A stretch of DNA of 64,000 nt from an uncultured Ruminococcus sp. GTDB taxonomy: Bacteria > Bacillota > Clostridia > Oscillospirales > Ruminococcaceae. The stretch covers positions 124,001 through 188,000 of the forward strand of contig CADALT010000001.1 in NCBI GenBank assembly GCA_902788785.1. The letters run 5' to 3'. This document shows positions 46,245 through 54,465 of this stretch, piece by piece (position 1 is the first letter of the stretch; each line of letters starts with the position of its first letter). The translations under genes were made by a program, and so were the position numbers. Under the pieces are notes generated by a model. That model was not told the origin of the DNA. It saw only the letters and a program-made list of their open reading frames with translations, and made no database searches.

Positions 46245-46345
46245 TGCACACCTGCCCTCCGAAATTTGATTATAGTTTATCGGTATCATACTTACGTCAA
46301 GCTTTTATACTTAACATAATTCAAACTGCCGATATAAACCAGTAA

Positions 46346-46366
46346 AGGCCCTGCAGCACAGAGCCT
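46346..46366 (-). terminator. Weak terminator-like hairpin after divIVA
   Basis: A 6-bp stem including one G-U (46346-46351 with 46361-46366), followed on the minus strand by only TTTA. It is 13 bases past the divIVA stop, but may be too weak to stop transcription. Confidence 0.35.
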
Positions 46367-46378
46367 CTCGGGACTATA

Positions 46379-47167
46379 TCAATTATTCTTTCCGAATTTC
46401 AGGTCGTTTGCGTTAGGCTTTGGGATAACGGGCTCGAAAGAACCGGTATTGAGGACTTTATCTATTTCAGATGCGGAAGCATCAGCGTTCTGCTCTGCGT
46501 CCTGTGGTGCAGCATCAGCAGTACCGATATCTTCAACAGTATCCTTTTCCTCTTCCTCATAATATTCTTCATCATCATAATACTCATCTTCGCCGTTCTC
46601 ATATGCTTCTAGCTCCTCGGCAGAAAGAGTAGGCAGCTGCATTATCAGCTTGATCTGCTCATTATAAAGTGAAGTAAGATTAGCCTTGAAATATGTTACC
46701 TCAGCTCTAAGCTCCTCATAAGCAGCCTTTTCTTCATCATAAGCTTCTCTGAGAGAGCTGATCTTCTGTTCGGTGATCTCTGTGTTTTCCTTGATGAGCA
46801 TAGCGCATCTTTCCTTGTGCTCTCTTACGATCTTCTCGCACTCGGATGCAGACTGTTCAGCAAGCTTTCTCTGCTCGCTCTTAGCATTATCTACCATAGC
46901 TTCCGCTTTTTTCTTAGCATCATTGATGATCTTATTAGCTTCCTTCTGTGCAGAAAGCAGAGCCTGCTTGATAGCGTCCTCTTCTTCTCTGTACTCGCTG
47001 ATCTTCTCTACCAGCTTAGCTATTTTTTCCTCGTTCTCGGCATTTTCAGCTGCGATCGCTGCATAATCGTTAGCGACCTCAGCCAGGAATTTATCTACCT
47101 GTGACTGGCTGTAACCCGATCTCTCTGTTTCAAAGGATTTACTTTTGATACTATTTGCGTTTATCAT
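46379..47167 (-). CDS. divIVA: DivIVA-like cell-division/polarity protein
   Basis: 262 residues. The N-terminal membrane-curvature domain has SKSFETERSGYSQSQVDKFL, close to the DivIVA signature FxxxxxGYxxxxVDxFL. A long coiled coil follows (about residues 30-170, heptads of Ala, Glu and Lys), then an acidic tail with a run of Asp/Glu/Tyr. It should gather at septa and poles. It is the last gene of the division cluster yggS-sepF-ylmH-divIVA, the same order as in other Firmicutes. Confidence 0.92.
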   Translation of the reverse strand: MINANSIKSKSFETERSGYSQSQVDKFLAEVANDYAAIAAENAENEEKIAKLVEKISEYREEEDAIKQALLSAQKEANKIINDAKKKAEAMVDNAKSEQRKLAEQSASECEKIVREHKERCAMLIKENTEITEQKISSLREAYDEEKAAYEELRAEVTYFKANLTSLYNEQIKLIMQLPTLSAEELEAYENGEDEYYDDEEYYEEEEKDTVEDIGTADAAPQDAEQNADASASEIDKVLNTGSFEPVIPKPNANDLKFGKNN

Positions 47168-47180
47168 AACTAATAGCCTC

Positions 47181-47960
47181 CTATATATATTTACAGATAG
47201 TTATATGCGCTCTATCCTTATGGCTGATGCCATCCACCGATCTCAGCAGGAATTTTCCATAGCCCCTCACCGAGAATTTTTCACCGACTTCCACCAATTT
47301 GTCGGTCCTTTCGGTCCTTTGGTGCGACACTTCCACAGCGCCGCCACGAATAAGTACAGCTGCCTTTTCTCTGGATATCCTGAGTGCAAGTGACACCACG
47401 CTGTCTATCCTGAGAGAAGCCACCGTACCGGTTATCTCTTTAAATTCAGGTTCTCTGATAACATTGCTATCGAACCCTTCTTCGGCTTTAACACCGACTC
47501 TGCCGATCTTTGACACACTCATCACATCATCTGCCACAGTATCTCTGACAAAGACGCATGATGCGCCTTCACCAACAAGTATATCACCCAGCTGATCCCG
47601 CTTTATCTGTAAAGCCATCAGCGAACCAAGGATATCTCTGTGAGAAAGCTTGTCCTCTTTACGGTATCTGAAAGTTACCGCCATCATCGGCATATCATTT
47701 TTATCTATATCGCTGTACTGCGGATAAACGCAAAGCATCCTGCGTTCTGAATCATCATATCCGCCCCACAACAGGTAATTCTCATACTTAACGGATGCCA
47801 TGACTTTTTCACAAAGCATACACTGCCTTTCATCCAAAAAAGCCGAATACTTTGTTATGTACTTCTCTTCAGCCATGTCAGTCCAGTCCAGAAATCTGGA
47901 CAAAAGTCGTTTATCCTCCTCGGATATATCATGGAGAAACGACAGATCTTTATGCTTCAT
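47181..47960 (-). CDS. ylmH: YlmH-like RNA-binding protein
   Basis: 259 residues. The N-terminal two-thirds match the YlmH domain (FTDEREQRML-like segment here FLDERQCMLCEKVM; HRDILGSLMALQIKRDQLGD; VGEGASCVFV), and the C-terminal 75 residues are an S4 domain (LRIDSVVSLALRISREKAAV, IRGGAVEVSHQ). YlmH binds rRNA or stalled ribosomes and lies beside the division genes in most Firmicutes. It is three bases from sepF and 13 from divIVA. Confidence 0.9.
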   Translation of the reverse strand: MKHKDLSFLHDISEEDKRLLSRFLDWTDMAEEKYITKYSAFLDERQCMLCEKVMASVKYENYLLWGGYDDSERRMLCVYPQYSDIDKNDMPMMAVTFRYRKEDKLSHRDILGSLMALQIKRDQLGDILVGEGASCVFVRDTVADDVMSVSKIGRVGVKAEEGFDSNVIREPEFKEITGTVASLRIDSVVSLALRISREKAAVLIRGGAVEVSHQRTERTDKLVEVGEKFSVRGYGKFLLRSVDGISHKDRAHITICKYI

Positions 47961-47962
47961 TA

Positions 47963-48541
47963 TCAGAAGCTGTAACCGTTATTTTCAAGTTCTGTCAGCA
48001 GATCCTTGCCGTCGAACTTAACATTTTTGGACATGATAGCAAAAGTCTTTTGTGCCATCATCTTTATCTGTGCCTTATTAGCGTAAGCCACACCTGAAAG
48101 AAAATCCAGTATCCTCTTGGCATCGTCACTCTTGACCATTTCAAGATTAAGGATAACTGTCTTATATGCATTTATATCGTCGCCGATACTTCTTACTTCT
48201 GAAAAATCAACAGGTCTTGCAAGAACGATCTGTAATGTCTGCATCTGATCCATATTCATAGAACTATGCTCCTCCTCGAAATTATCAAATGACACGCTGC
48301 TTCTGTAACTGCTTGCCGAAGATCTTTCGGACGGTCTTGTAAAGCTGTCCGAAAAGGGATCTGCGGTCTCCTTCACTCTGGGGCGATTGGCAGATGCAGG
48401 TCTGCTGAAGCCGCTGAGATCGCTTTCCTCAAAGGAACTTCTGCTGTTTTCTCTTGCAGGACCATAATCCGACTCATAGTCGATCTGATCCGAATCATCT
48501 TCACCGATGAAGATATTTTTAAATCCTTTTAAAACGCCCAT
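47963..48541 (-). CDS. sepF: SepF cell-division protein
   Basis: 192 residues. The N-terminal amphipathic start MGVLKGFKNIFIGED is the membrane anchor. A Ser/Asp-rich linker of about 80 residues follows, and the C-terminal SepF domain begins MQTLQIVLARPVDFSEVRSI and includes RILDFLSGVAYANKAQI. SepF forms rings and ties FtsZ to the membrane. It lies between yggS and ylmH with gaps of two to three bases. Confidence 0.93.
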   Translation of the reverse strand: MGVLKGFKNIFIGEDDSDQIDYESDYGPARENSRSSFEESDLSGFSRPASANRPRVKETADPFSDSFTRPSERSSASSYRSSVSFDNFEEEHSSMNMDQMQTLQIVLARPVDFSEVRSIGDDINAYKTVILNLEMVKSDDAKRILDFLSGVAYANKAQIKMMAQKTFAIMSKNVKFDGKDLLTELENNGYSF

Positions 48542-48544
48542 TTT

Positions 48545-49282
48545 CTAACCCTCCAAGTAATTTCTGGCACCGAAAAGCGCTGTGCCTATGCGCACAAGAC
48601 CAGAGCCGTGCTTTATAGCAAGCTCATAATCTCCCGACATACCCATAGACAATATATCCATAGATACTCCGGGTACAGATCTTTCCTTTACACGCAGAAA
48701 GATACTGTGCATCTTATCAAATACATCTTCGCCGCAGCCTATAGGAGGAATTGCCATAAGACCCTTGATGCGCACATTATCAAGCTGTGCGACCTCATCT
48801 ATCAGCTCATCTAACCCACTTGCCGCAATACCGCTCTTACTTGCTTCGTCGCCGATATTTATCTCGATCAGGACGTCCATAGTCCTGTCATTTTTCACAG
48901 CGAGCCTGTTTATCTCTTTAGCAAGCTTGATACTGTCCACTGACTGTATCATAGATACTTCGTTTATGATATACTTGACTTTATTGGTTTGCAGGCGGCC
49001 TATCATATGCACCTGCGCCGTTTTGTCATACTGATCTTTTTTAGAAAGGTATTCCTGGACCCTGTTTTCTCCGAGAAGAGTAATGCCCTGAGATATAGCA
49101 AAATTTATCTTCTCGGGTGCAACGGTCTTGGTCACCGCCATTATTTGTATATTTTCGTCACTGCTCCGGTACTTAGCCTTTGCATTTTCAACATTATAGC
49201 ATATTCTTTTATAGTTTTCAAGAACATCCGAAAACTCATTCTGCGGGTCCTTCTGATGTTCCTGCGCTGTCAACTGACACAT
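48545..49282 (-). CDS. yggS: YggS-like PLP homeostasis protein
   Basis: 245 residues, single-domain alanine-racemase barrel. The PLP lysine is in IMAVTKTV, GENRVQEYLSK is the signature, and the phosphate site is in GTALFGARNY; MGMSGDYELAI is also typical. It keeps free PLP and vitamin B6 balance and has no proven catalytic act. The ATG at 49282 lies inside the upstream HlyD-like gene (overlap of 47 bases); homologues may start a few codons later. Confidence 0.9.
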   Translation of the reverse strand: MCQLTAQEHQKDPQNEFSDVLENYKRICYNVENAKAKYRSSDENIQIMAVTKTVAPEKINFAISQGITLLGENRVQEYLSKKDQYDKTAQVHMIGRLQTNKVKYIINEVSMIQSVDSIKLAKEINRLAVKNDRTMDVLIEINIGDEASKSGIAASGLDELIDEVAQLDNVRIKGLMAIPPIGCGEDVFDKMHSIFLRVKERSVPGVSMDILSMGMSGDYELAIKHGSGLVRIGTALFGARNYLEG

Positions 49283-50468
49283 CTTTATTTGATACCACCT
49301 CTAGCAGAATTTGATCGTAAAGCAGCAAATACTCTTCATCAGATGTATTTCTTGAAAGTACAAAATCATCGCCCTCATAAATAACATCTATCTTCTTGAA
49401 GGAAATATCCTTGCCGAGTATTACATAAACACCCTTTTCTCCATCCCTGAATCTGAGGGCGTCTCTCGGTACTCTGATACCCTGGTATTCATTGAATATC
49501 AGTTTAGCAGATATAGCTCTTGTACTTACAAGCGCATCATCTATCCTGTCACAGTCAAGTACAACTAACATCTTGGTCCCGTCAGCTGTTTTTCTGACAG
49601 ACTCGACCGTGCAGTCATAAACGTTTCTTGAAGAATTGAGCCTCAGAGAAACATTTACATCTTCATCGATACGCTGATCGTTTTTAACTATACCGACTAT
49701 CTTGCTTCCATAACCGTCAAAGGTCTTGCCTATGGCATTTTCGGGAGGCTTTTTGTCACCATTTATGACATTCATTATATCATCCTCGGTAAGATCGCTC
49801 ACCGAAGCTGTATTGAGCACATCCTCATATCCATCTGCATATGATACAAAATAGCCTGTCTTATCAGCCTTTATCTCACCGACAGGAGGGCTTGCCATAT
49901 CCTTGATACGGCTGCGTTCTTCCTGCAATGCGCTGATAGCACCGCTGAAATCAGTTTCTGTACCGGTTATAACACCGTACAGATTACTGTTCAGAGCGAT
50001 CTGCGATTTGATATCAGCTACCCTTTCGAGCTCCCTGTCATCAAGACAATCGAGCAGATCGGTATAGCCGCTCTGAATACCTGCAAGCAGTGCATCGGGT
50101 TCAACATAATTCGCTGTACCAGGATCCTGCGCCTTTTGGAGCTGCTCTATCTGTGCATCTATCTCGGCTATCCTGTCCCTGGCATAGATAGCACTGTCAG
50201 ATGCAAATGCCTCTGCAATAACGCTGTTCACCGAGACCTTACTGCCATCGGCATATTTGTAGTCCAGCACACCGCTGCCGTTATAGGTCACGACCTTTTC
50301 ATCACGGACGATGATGCCGTCAAACACGATATCCTCATTTACTGTTGCCAGTACAGCTTCTTCGGTATCGTGCTTGTCATGCAGAAAATAATAGACCTGT
50401 GTGCAGATGGTAGTTATCATCAGCAAAGAAACCAGTGCCGCAAGAATTTTTACGGTCAATGAATTCAT
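49236..50468 (-). CDS. HlyD-like membrane protein, first in the division cluster
   Basis: 410 residues. One N-terminal membrane helix (KILAALVSLLMITTICTQVY), then a lipoyl/HlyD-like half motif (DGIIVRDEKVVTYNGSGVLDY), a helical hairpin (AEIDAQIEQLQKAQ ... LQEERSRIKDM), and the second half (GKTFDGYGSKIVGIVKND, IRVPRDALRFRDGEKGVYVI). This matches HlyD-family periplasmic-adaptor-like proteins that Clostridia carry beside sepF/yggS. In a Gram-positive cell it would face outward. The role in division is unproven. Confidence 0.78.
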   Translation of the reverse strand: MNSLTVKILAALVSLLMITTICTQVYYFLHDKHDTEEAVLATVNEDIVFDGIIVRDEKVVTYNGSGVLDYKYADGSKVSVNSVIAEAFASDSAIYARDRIAEIDAQIEQLQKAQDPGTANYVEPDALLAGIQSGYTDLLDCLDDRELERVADIKSQIALNSNLYGVITGTETDFSGAISALQEERSRIKDMASPPVGEIKADKTGYFVSYADGYEDVLNTASVSDLTEDDIMNVINGDKKPPENAIGKTFDGYGSKIVGIVKNDQRIDEDVNVSLRLNSSRNVYDCTVESVRKTADGTKMLVVLDCDRIDDALVSTRAISAKLIFNEYQGIRVPRDALRFRDGEKGVYVILGKDISFKKIDVIYEGDDFVLSRNTSDEEYLLLYDQILLEVVSNKDVSVDSAGTSEGPAE

Positions 50469-50484
50469 TTAAGCATTACTTCCT

Positions 50485-50748
50485 TTAGTTTTCAGCGTGA
50501 TTGTTATTGTTATTTGCGGCATCCATGATGTTTATGGCTCTGTCGGGCACTACTGTAGAGATAGCGTGCTTATATACGACATTCTGCTTGCCTTCACAGT
50601 CAAGTATAACAACATAGCTGTCAAAGCCCTTTACGACACCCTTGAACTGATAACCGTTCATGAGTATGAGCTTTACCATTACCTGCTCCTTCCTTGCCTG
50701 ATTCAGAAAAACATCCTGAAGATTGATATTCTTGTTCACAAACGACAC
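50485..50748 (-). CDS. hfq: RNA chaperone Hfq
   Basis: 87 residues with the Sm fold. Sm1 is [20 protein letters not shown] and Sm2 is [10 protein letters not shown] (the Y/H-K-H-A-I-S pattern). The N-terminus [14 protein letters not shown] is typical. It forms a six-membered ring that binds small RNAs and poly-A/U. It lies after miaA, as in many bacteria. The C-terminal tail is Asn-rich ([11 protein letters not shown]). Confidence 0.93.
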   Translation of the reverse strand: MSFVNKNINLQDVFLNQARKEQVMVKLILMNGYQFKGVVKGFDSYVVILDCEGKQNVVYKHAISTVVPDRAINIMDAANNNNNHAEN

Positions 50749-50837
50749 TCCTTATCTTTATCTTTCGTGTAGTATACTTCATCAGATATCAGCATACCTG
50801 ATACGATACAATAAAAATTATATCACTTTATATTATA

Positions 50838-51785
50838 TCACATAATTTCAGATTTGGCTACTATATTTTGAACATTTTCAATAATTTTTTTCAAATCGTC
50901 AAAATTATCAATTTTGAGCCATGAAATATCAGCAACTCGCCTAAACCAGGTAAGTTGTCTTTTAGCATAATGCCTTGTTGAAAGCTTGATATGCTCGATA
51001 CACTCATCAAGTGAAGCCTTGCCCTCGAAATAAGGGATAAGCTCCTTATAGCCTATAGCCTGTGCAGCTGTATCGAGCCCGCCCTTTTCAAAGACAGCTC
51101 TGCATTCCTCGACCATACCATTATCGACCATGATATCGACTCGCTTATTGATACGATCATAAATAAACTGTCTGTCCTCGGCAGTCAGCCCGATAATGCA
51201 GGTCTTATATGGCGATGCTTCTCTGCGGCTGTTTAGCTTATGCTGAGAAAGCTTGACACCTGTGATCTCATAGACCTCCAGCGCCCTTATGACCCTTGGA
51301 ATATTGTTCTCATGGACTTTTTCAGCAGTTTCGGGATCGACCTCATTAAGTTTCAGCCACAGCTGATGAACACCTTTTTCCTTGGCTTCGTTTTCAAGTC
51401 TTGCTCTTATAGCAGGATCACTGCCCGTATCATCAAAGATAACATTATCTATAAGAGAGCTTACATAAAGACCTGTTCCGCCGCAGATGATCGGCATATG
51501 ACCACGTTCTCTTACCTCACGTATCTTCTGTGAGGCTAGCCCGACATAATCAGCCACGCTGAACGGTTCGCCCGGGTCAAGGAAATCAATAAGATGATGG
51601 GGTATGCCCTGCATTTCTTCAGCTGTGGGCTTTGCGGTGGCTATGTTGAGCCCCTTGTATATCTGCATGGAATCAGCGGATATGACCTCGCCGTTATACA
51701 GCTTAGCAAGCTCGACCGCAATAGCAGTCTTTCCGGATGCTGTAGGACCAACTACAACGAGCAGTGGTATTTTATTGTCATCCAT
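50838..51785 (-). CDS. miaA: tRNA dimethylallyltransferase
   Basis: 315 residues. VVGPTASGKTAIAVELAK is the P-loop, ISADSMQIYKGLNIATAKP and PHHLIDFLDP are the substrate motifs, and KRQLTWFRR is near the C-terminus. It puts a dimethylallyl group on A37 of tRNAs that read UNN codons, the substrate for MiaB encoded at 57602. In this window miaB, mutS, mutL, miaA and hfq run in the same direction. Confidence 0.94.
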   Translation of the reverse strand: MDDNKIPLLVVVGPTASGKTAIAVELAKLYNGEVISADSMQIYKGLNIATAKPTAEEMQGIPHHLIDFLDPGEPFSVADYVGLASQKIREVRERGHMPIICGGTGLYVSSLIDNVIFDDTGSDPAIRARLENEAKEKGVHQLWLKLNEVDPETAEKVHENNIPRVIRALEVYEITGVKLSQHKLNSRREASPYKTCIIGLTAEDRQFIYDRINKRVDIMVDNGMVEECRAVFEKGGLDTAAQAIGYKELIPYFEGKASLDECIEHIKLSTRHYAKRQLTWFRRVADISWLKIDNFDDLKKIIENVQNIVAKSEIM

Positions 51786-51794
51786 ACATACACC

Positions 51795-52055
51795 TCATTT
51801 AATGAAAAACTGATCTGTCACATCATTCCATCCGTCTTTTATCAGTTCGTCATATTTTGCCGCTCTGATCTCGGGGATTTCTGATACATCATCATAGAAA
51901 ACTCTCTTACCGTTATTACAGTTTTTCAGTTCATCGGCACTATTGAATTCTACCGAACACTCGTCGCACATTGCAAAACACTTTGACTCTGAAACATTAT
52001 AATAAATTTCCATGATCCCAACTCTGCAAACAGGGCATTTTCCTGCATAATGCAT
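51795..52055 (-). CDS. Small zinc-ribbon-like protein
   Basis: 86 residues with two CxxC pairs, KCPVCRVGIM and MCDECSVEFN, about 24 residues apart, which should bind zinc. The C-terminus is acidic (VFYDDVSEIPEIRAAKYDEL). It is 15 bases after mutL and nine before miaA, so it is part of the operon. No family name is known to me. Confidence 0.72.
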   Translation of the reverse strand: MHYAGKCPVCRVGIMEIYYNVSESKCFAMCDECSVEFNSADELKNCNNGKRVFYDDVSEIPEIRAAKYDELIKDGWNDVTDQFFIK

Positions 52056-52070
52056 AACAATATCCCTCTC

Positions 52071-54107
52071 TTACACAAGTCTCCTGAACTGTTTCTCGAT
52101 ATCCTTTTTACTGAGAGTTATCATCACAGGTCTGCCGTGCGGACAGTATCTTGTACTATTATTGTCGTAAACTGCATTCAGCAGCGCCTGCAATTCCACA
52201 AGACTGTTATTATCATTCGCCTTTATAGCAGCTTTGCAGGAAAGCGAATGATAAAGGTCATCAAAGATCTCCAGCTGCGGATTATGCTTGCATTCGATAA
52301 AATTCTTGGCAAGCTCCGTTACAACATCAGTGGGATTTTCCATATTGCCCAAAATAACAGGCACGCCCTTGACTGCGACCGTCGGCGCAACATCAGGCTC
52401 AATCTCAAAGCCGAGTTTACTCAGCTTATCCAGATTTGCCGAAATAGCATCAAACTCATCATACGAAAGCATGACCATAACAGGCTCGAGCAGCATCTGT
52501 GTCTCAAGCTCATTGATATCACCCTTGATCTTTTCAAAAATATACCTTTCGTGTGCTGCGTGCTTGTCCATAAGTATCATCTCGTCGCCGATCTGAGCTA
52601 CCACATAGGTCTTGAACAGCTCGCCGACCACCACAGGTTTCGGCTTTTCGGGTTCAGGCTTTTTCTCCTGTACCACCGATCTGACAAAGCTGCGCTGAGA
52701 TATGAACTGGTATCCGTCTTTTTCCTCGGGAGCTTCGGGCAGCGGCATTTCCCTGACAGCCTTATTTATCTCCTCGACAGTAATCTTCTCGGGAGGTTTA
52801 GGCGGTTCGGGTGTGGGAGCAGGATTTTCCAGCGAAGCAAGGAAAAGATCCTCACCGCTCTTTCTGCTTTCCTCATCAATAGGTACATTCTCGACCCTGG
52901 TGATCTTAGGCTGATAAGGCACAGGCTCGGGTGGTTCGGGAGCAGGTATATCCTCTATGGGCGGTTCCTGCACAGGTATCGAAGCCTCCTCTATGACCTC
53001 GGTCATTTCATCGGATATGGCAAACTCCATCTGTACACTATTATCCTCCGGCGGAAAATCATAAAGCTCATGATCGGTGAAATTTCGCTTTTCACCCAGC
53101 ACCATTTCATGAGGTTCGTCCTTTTCCATCAAAGCATTCTTGACTGCGAAATACACAGCCTCATGCATAAGCTTTTCATCAGAAAATCTAACTTCGATCT
53201 TAGTAGGATGAACATTGACATCTATAGTCTCGGGCGGTACATCTATGTACAACACACATCCCGGGAATTTTCCGACCATTATGTTATTGCGGTAAGCTTC
53301 CTCCAGTGCGGCAGCGCAGGCTTTTGATTTTACAAATCGCTTGTTAACAAAGAAATTCTGGAACTTACGGTTAGGCTTACAGCTAAGCGGTTTGAGCACA
53401 TGGCCGTAAACGTGTATACCCTGCCAGTTATGGTCAACCTCAACAAGAGCATTCGCAAATTCTCTGCCGTAAACAGAATATACCGCAGAATATATCCTGC
53501 CGTCGCCTGCCGTGACAAGCTCATTCTTATTATCCCTTATAAACTTGAATGAGACATCGGGGTGAGAAAGAGCAAGCTTAGTTACAAGGTCAGCCACATG
53601 ATTAGCCTCGGAGGTATCCTTTTTCAGGAATTTGAGCCTTGCAGGCACATTAAAGAATATATCCCTTACAACAAAAGTCGTGCCATCGGGACAACCACAT
53701 TGTTCGCTGGTCGTTTCCACAGCACCTTCAATGGCATAATGCGTACCATAACTGTCTTGTTCACGCTTTGTAAGTACATCGACCTTAGCCACCGCACAGA
53801 TAGATGCCAGAGCTTCACCCCTGAATCCAAGAGTAGCTATACTGTCAAGGTCGTTTTTTGTCAGTATTTTACTGGTCGCATGGCGCAAAAAAGCAGTGGG
53901 CAGATCATCGGGTGCGATACCTTTTCCGTTATCGCTGACACGCATATATGTTCTGCCGCCGTTTTTTATTTCAACTGTTATAACAGTAGCACCTGCATCA
54001 ATTGCATTTTCAAGAAGTTCCTTTATGACAGATGCGGGTCTGTCGATGACCTCGCCTGCCGCAATAAGCTCTGAAACTTCTTTGCTCAATACTCTAATCT
54101 CTGACAT
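52071..54107 (-). CDS. mutL: DNA mismatch repair protein MutL
   Basis: 678 residues. The N-terminal GHKL ATPase has IDRPASVIKELLENAIDAGA, DNGKGI and GFRGEALASI. A long Pro/Glu-rich linker (about residues 370-500) leads to the C-terminal dimerisation domain with DKHAAHERYIFE (the DxHAxxERxxxE endonuclease motif), SCKAAIKAND and CPHGRPVMI. Those motifs suggest a nicking MutL of the MutH-free type. It acts with MutS (54462). Confidence 0.95.
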   Translation of the reverse strand: MSEIRVLSKEVSELIAAGEVIDRPASVIKELLENAIDAGATVITVEIKNGGRTYMRVSDNGKGIAPDDLPTAFLRHATSKILTKNDLDSIATLGFRGEALASICAVAKVDVLTKREQDSYGTHYAIEGAVETTSEQCGCPDGTTFVVRDIFFNVPARLKFLKKDTSEANHVADLVTKLALSHPDVSFKFIRDNKNELVTAGDGRIYSAVYSVYGREFANALVEVDHNWQGIHVYGHVLKPLSCKPNRKFQNFFVNKRFVKSKACAAALEEAYRNNIMVGKFPGCVLYIDVPPETIDVNVHPTKIEVRFSDEKLMHEAVYFAVKNALMEKDEPHEMVLGEKRNFTDHELYDFPPEDNSVQMEFAISDEMTEVIEEASIPVQEPPIEDIPAPEPPEPVPYQPKITRVENVPIDEESRKSGEDLFLASLENPAPTPEPPKPPEKITVEEINKAVREMPLPEAPEEKDGYQFISQRSFVRSVVQEKKPEPEKPKPVVVGELFKTYVVAQIGDEMILMDKHAAHERYIFEKIKGDINELETQMLLEPVMVMLSYDEFDAISANLDKLSKLGFEIEPDVAPTVAVKGVPVILGNMENPTDVVTELAKNFIECKHNPQLEIFDDLYHSLSCKAAIKANDNNSLVELQALLNAVYDNNSTRYCPHGRPVMITLSKKDIEKQFRRLV

Positions 54108-54141
54108 ATAAAATCCTGTTCTATGGCAAAAGCCCTAATCT

Positions 54142-54465
54142 CTAAAAATCAAAATCTCTGCTCACATCAAGAAGAAGCTGTTTTTTGTATTCGCATCCAA
54201 ATTTAGGCATTTTACTCATTGCATCCAACAAACGCACTCCGCCATTCCACTTAAAAGTGATGATATTGGCGCTTTCTTTATCCATATGTACGACCTCAAA
54301 ATCCCACGCACCATTATGATCCATGGTTTTGATGTATGTGAGAGTTATCTCATGCAGATCACTCTCATCGGGTGCGTACACTTTAAATTTTGCCATTTGA
54401 TAATGGTTTGCATCTTTGGCACACTGTTTTTCTTCCAAGCCGTATTTCCACTCGTTATACTTCAT
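54142..54465 (-). CDS. Small hypothetical protein between mutL and mutS
   Basis: 107 residues, with an ATGA overlap with mutS, so it is co-translated. Polar, with alternating strand-like and aromatic segments (MAKFKVYAPDESDLHEITLT, GAWDFEVVHMDKE) and a C-terminal helix. No signal peptide, membrane helix or known motif. Its position suggests a link to repair, but this could be chance. Confidence 0.65.
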   Translation of the reverse strand: MKYNEWKYGLEEKQCAKDANHYQMAKFKVYAPDESDLHEITLTYIKTMDHNGAWDFEVVHMDKESANIITFKWNGGVRLLDAMSKMPKFGCEYKKQLLLDVSRDFDF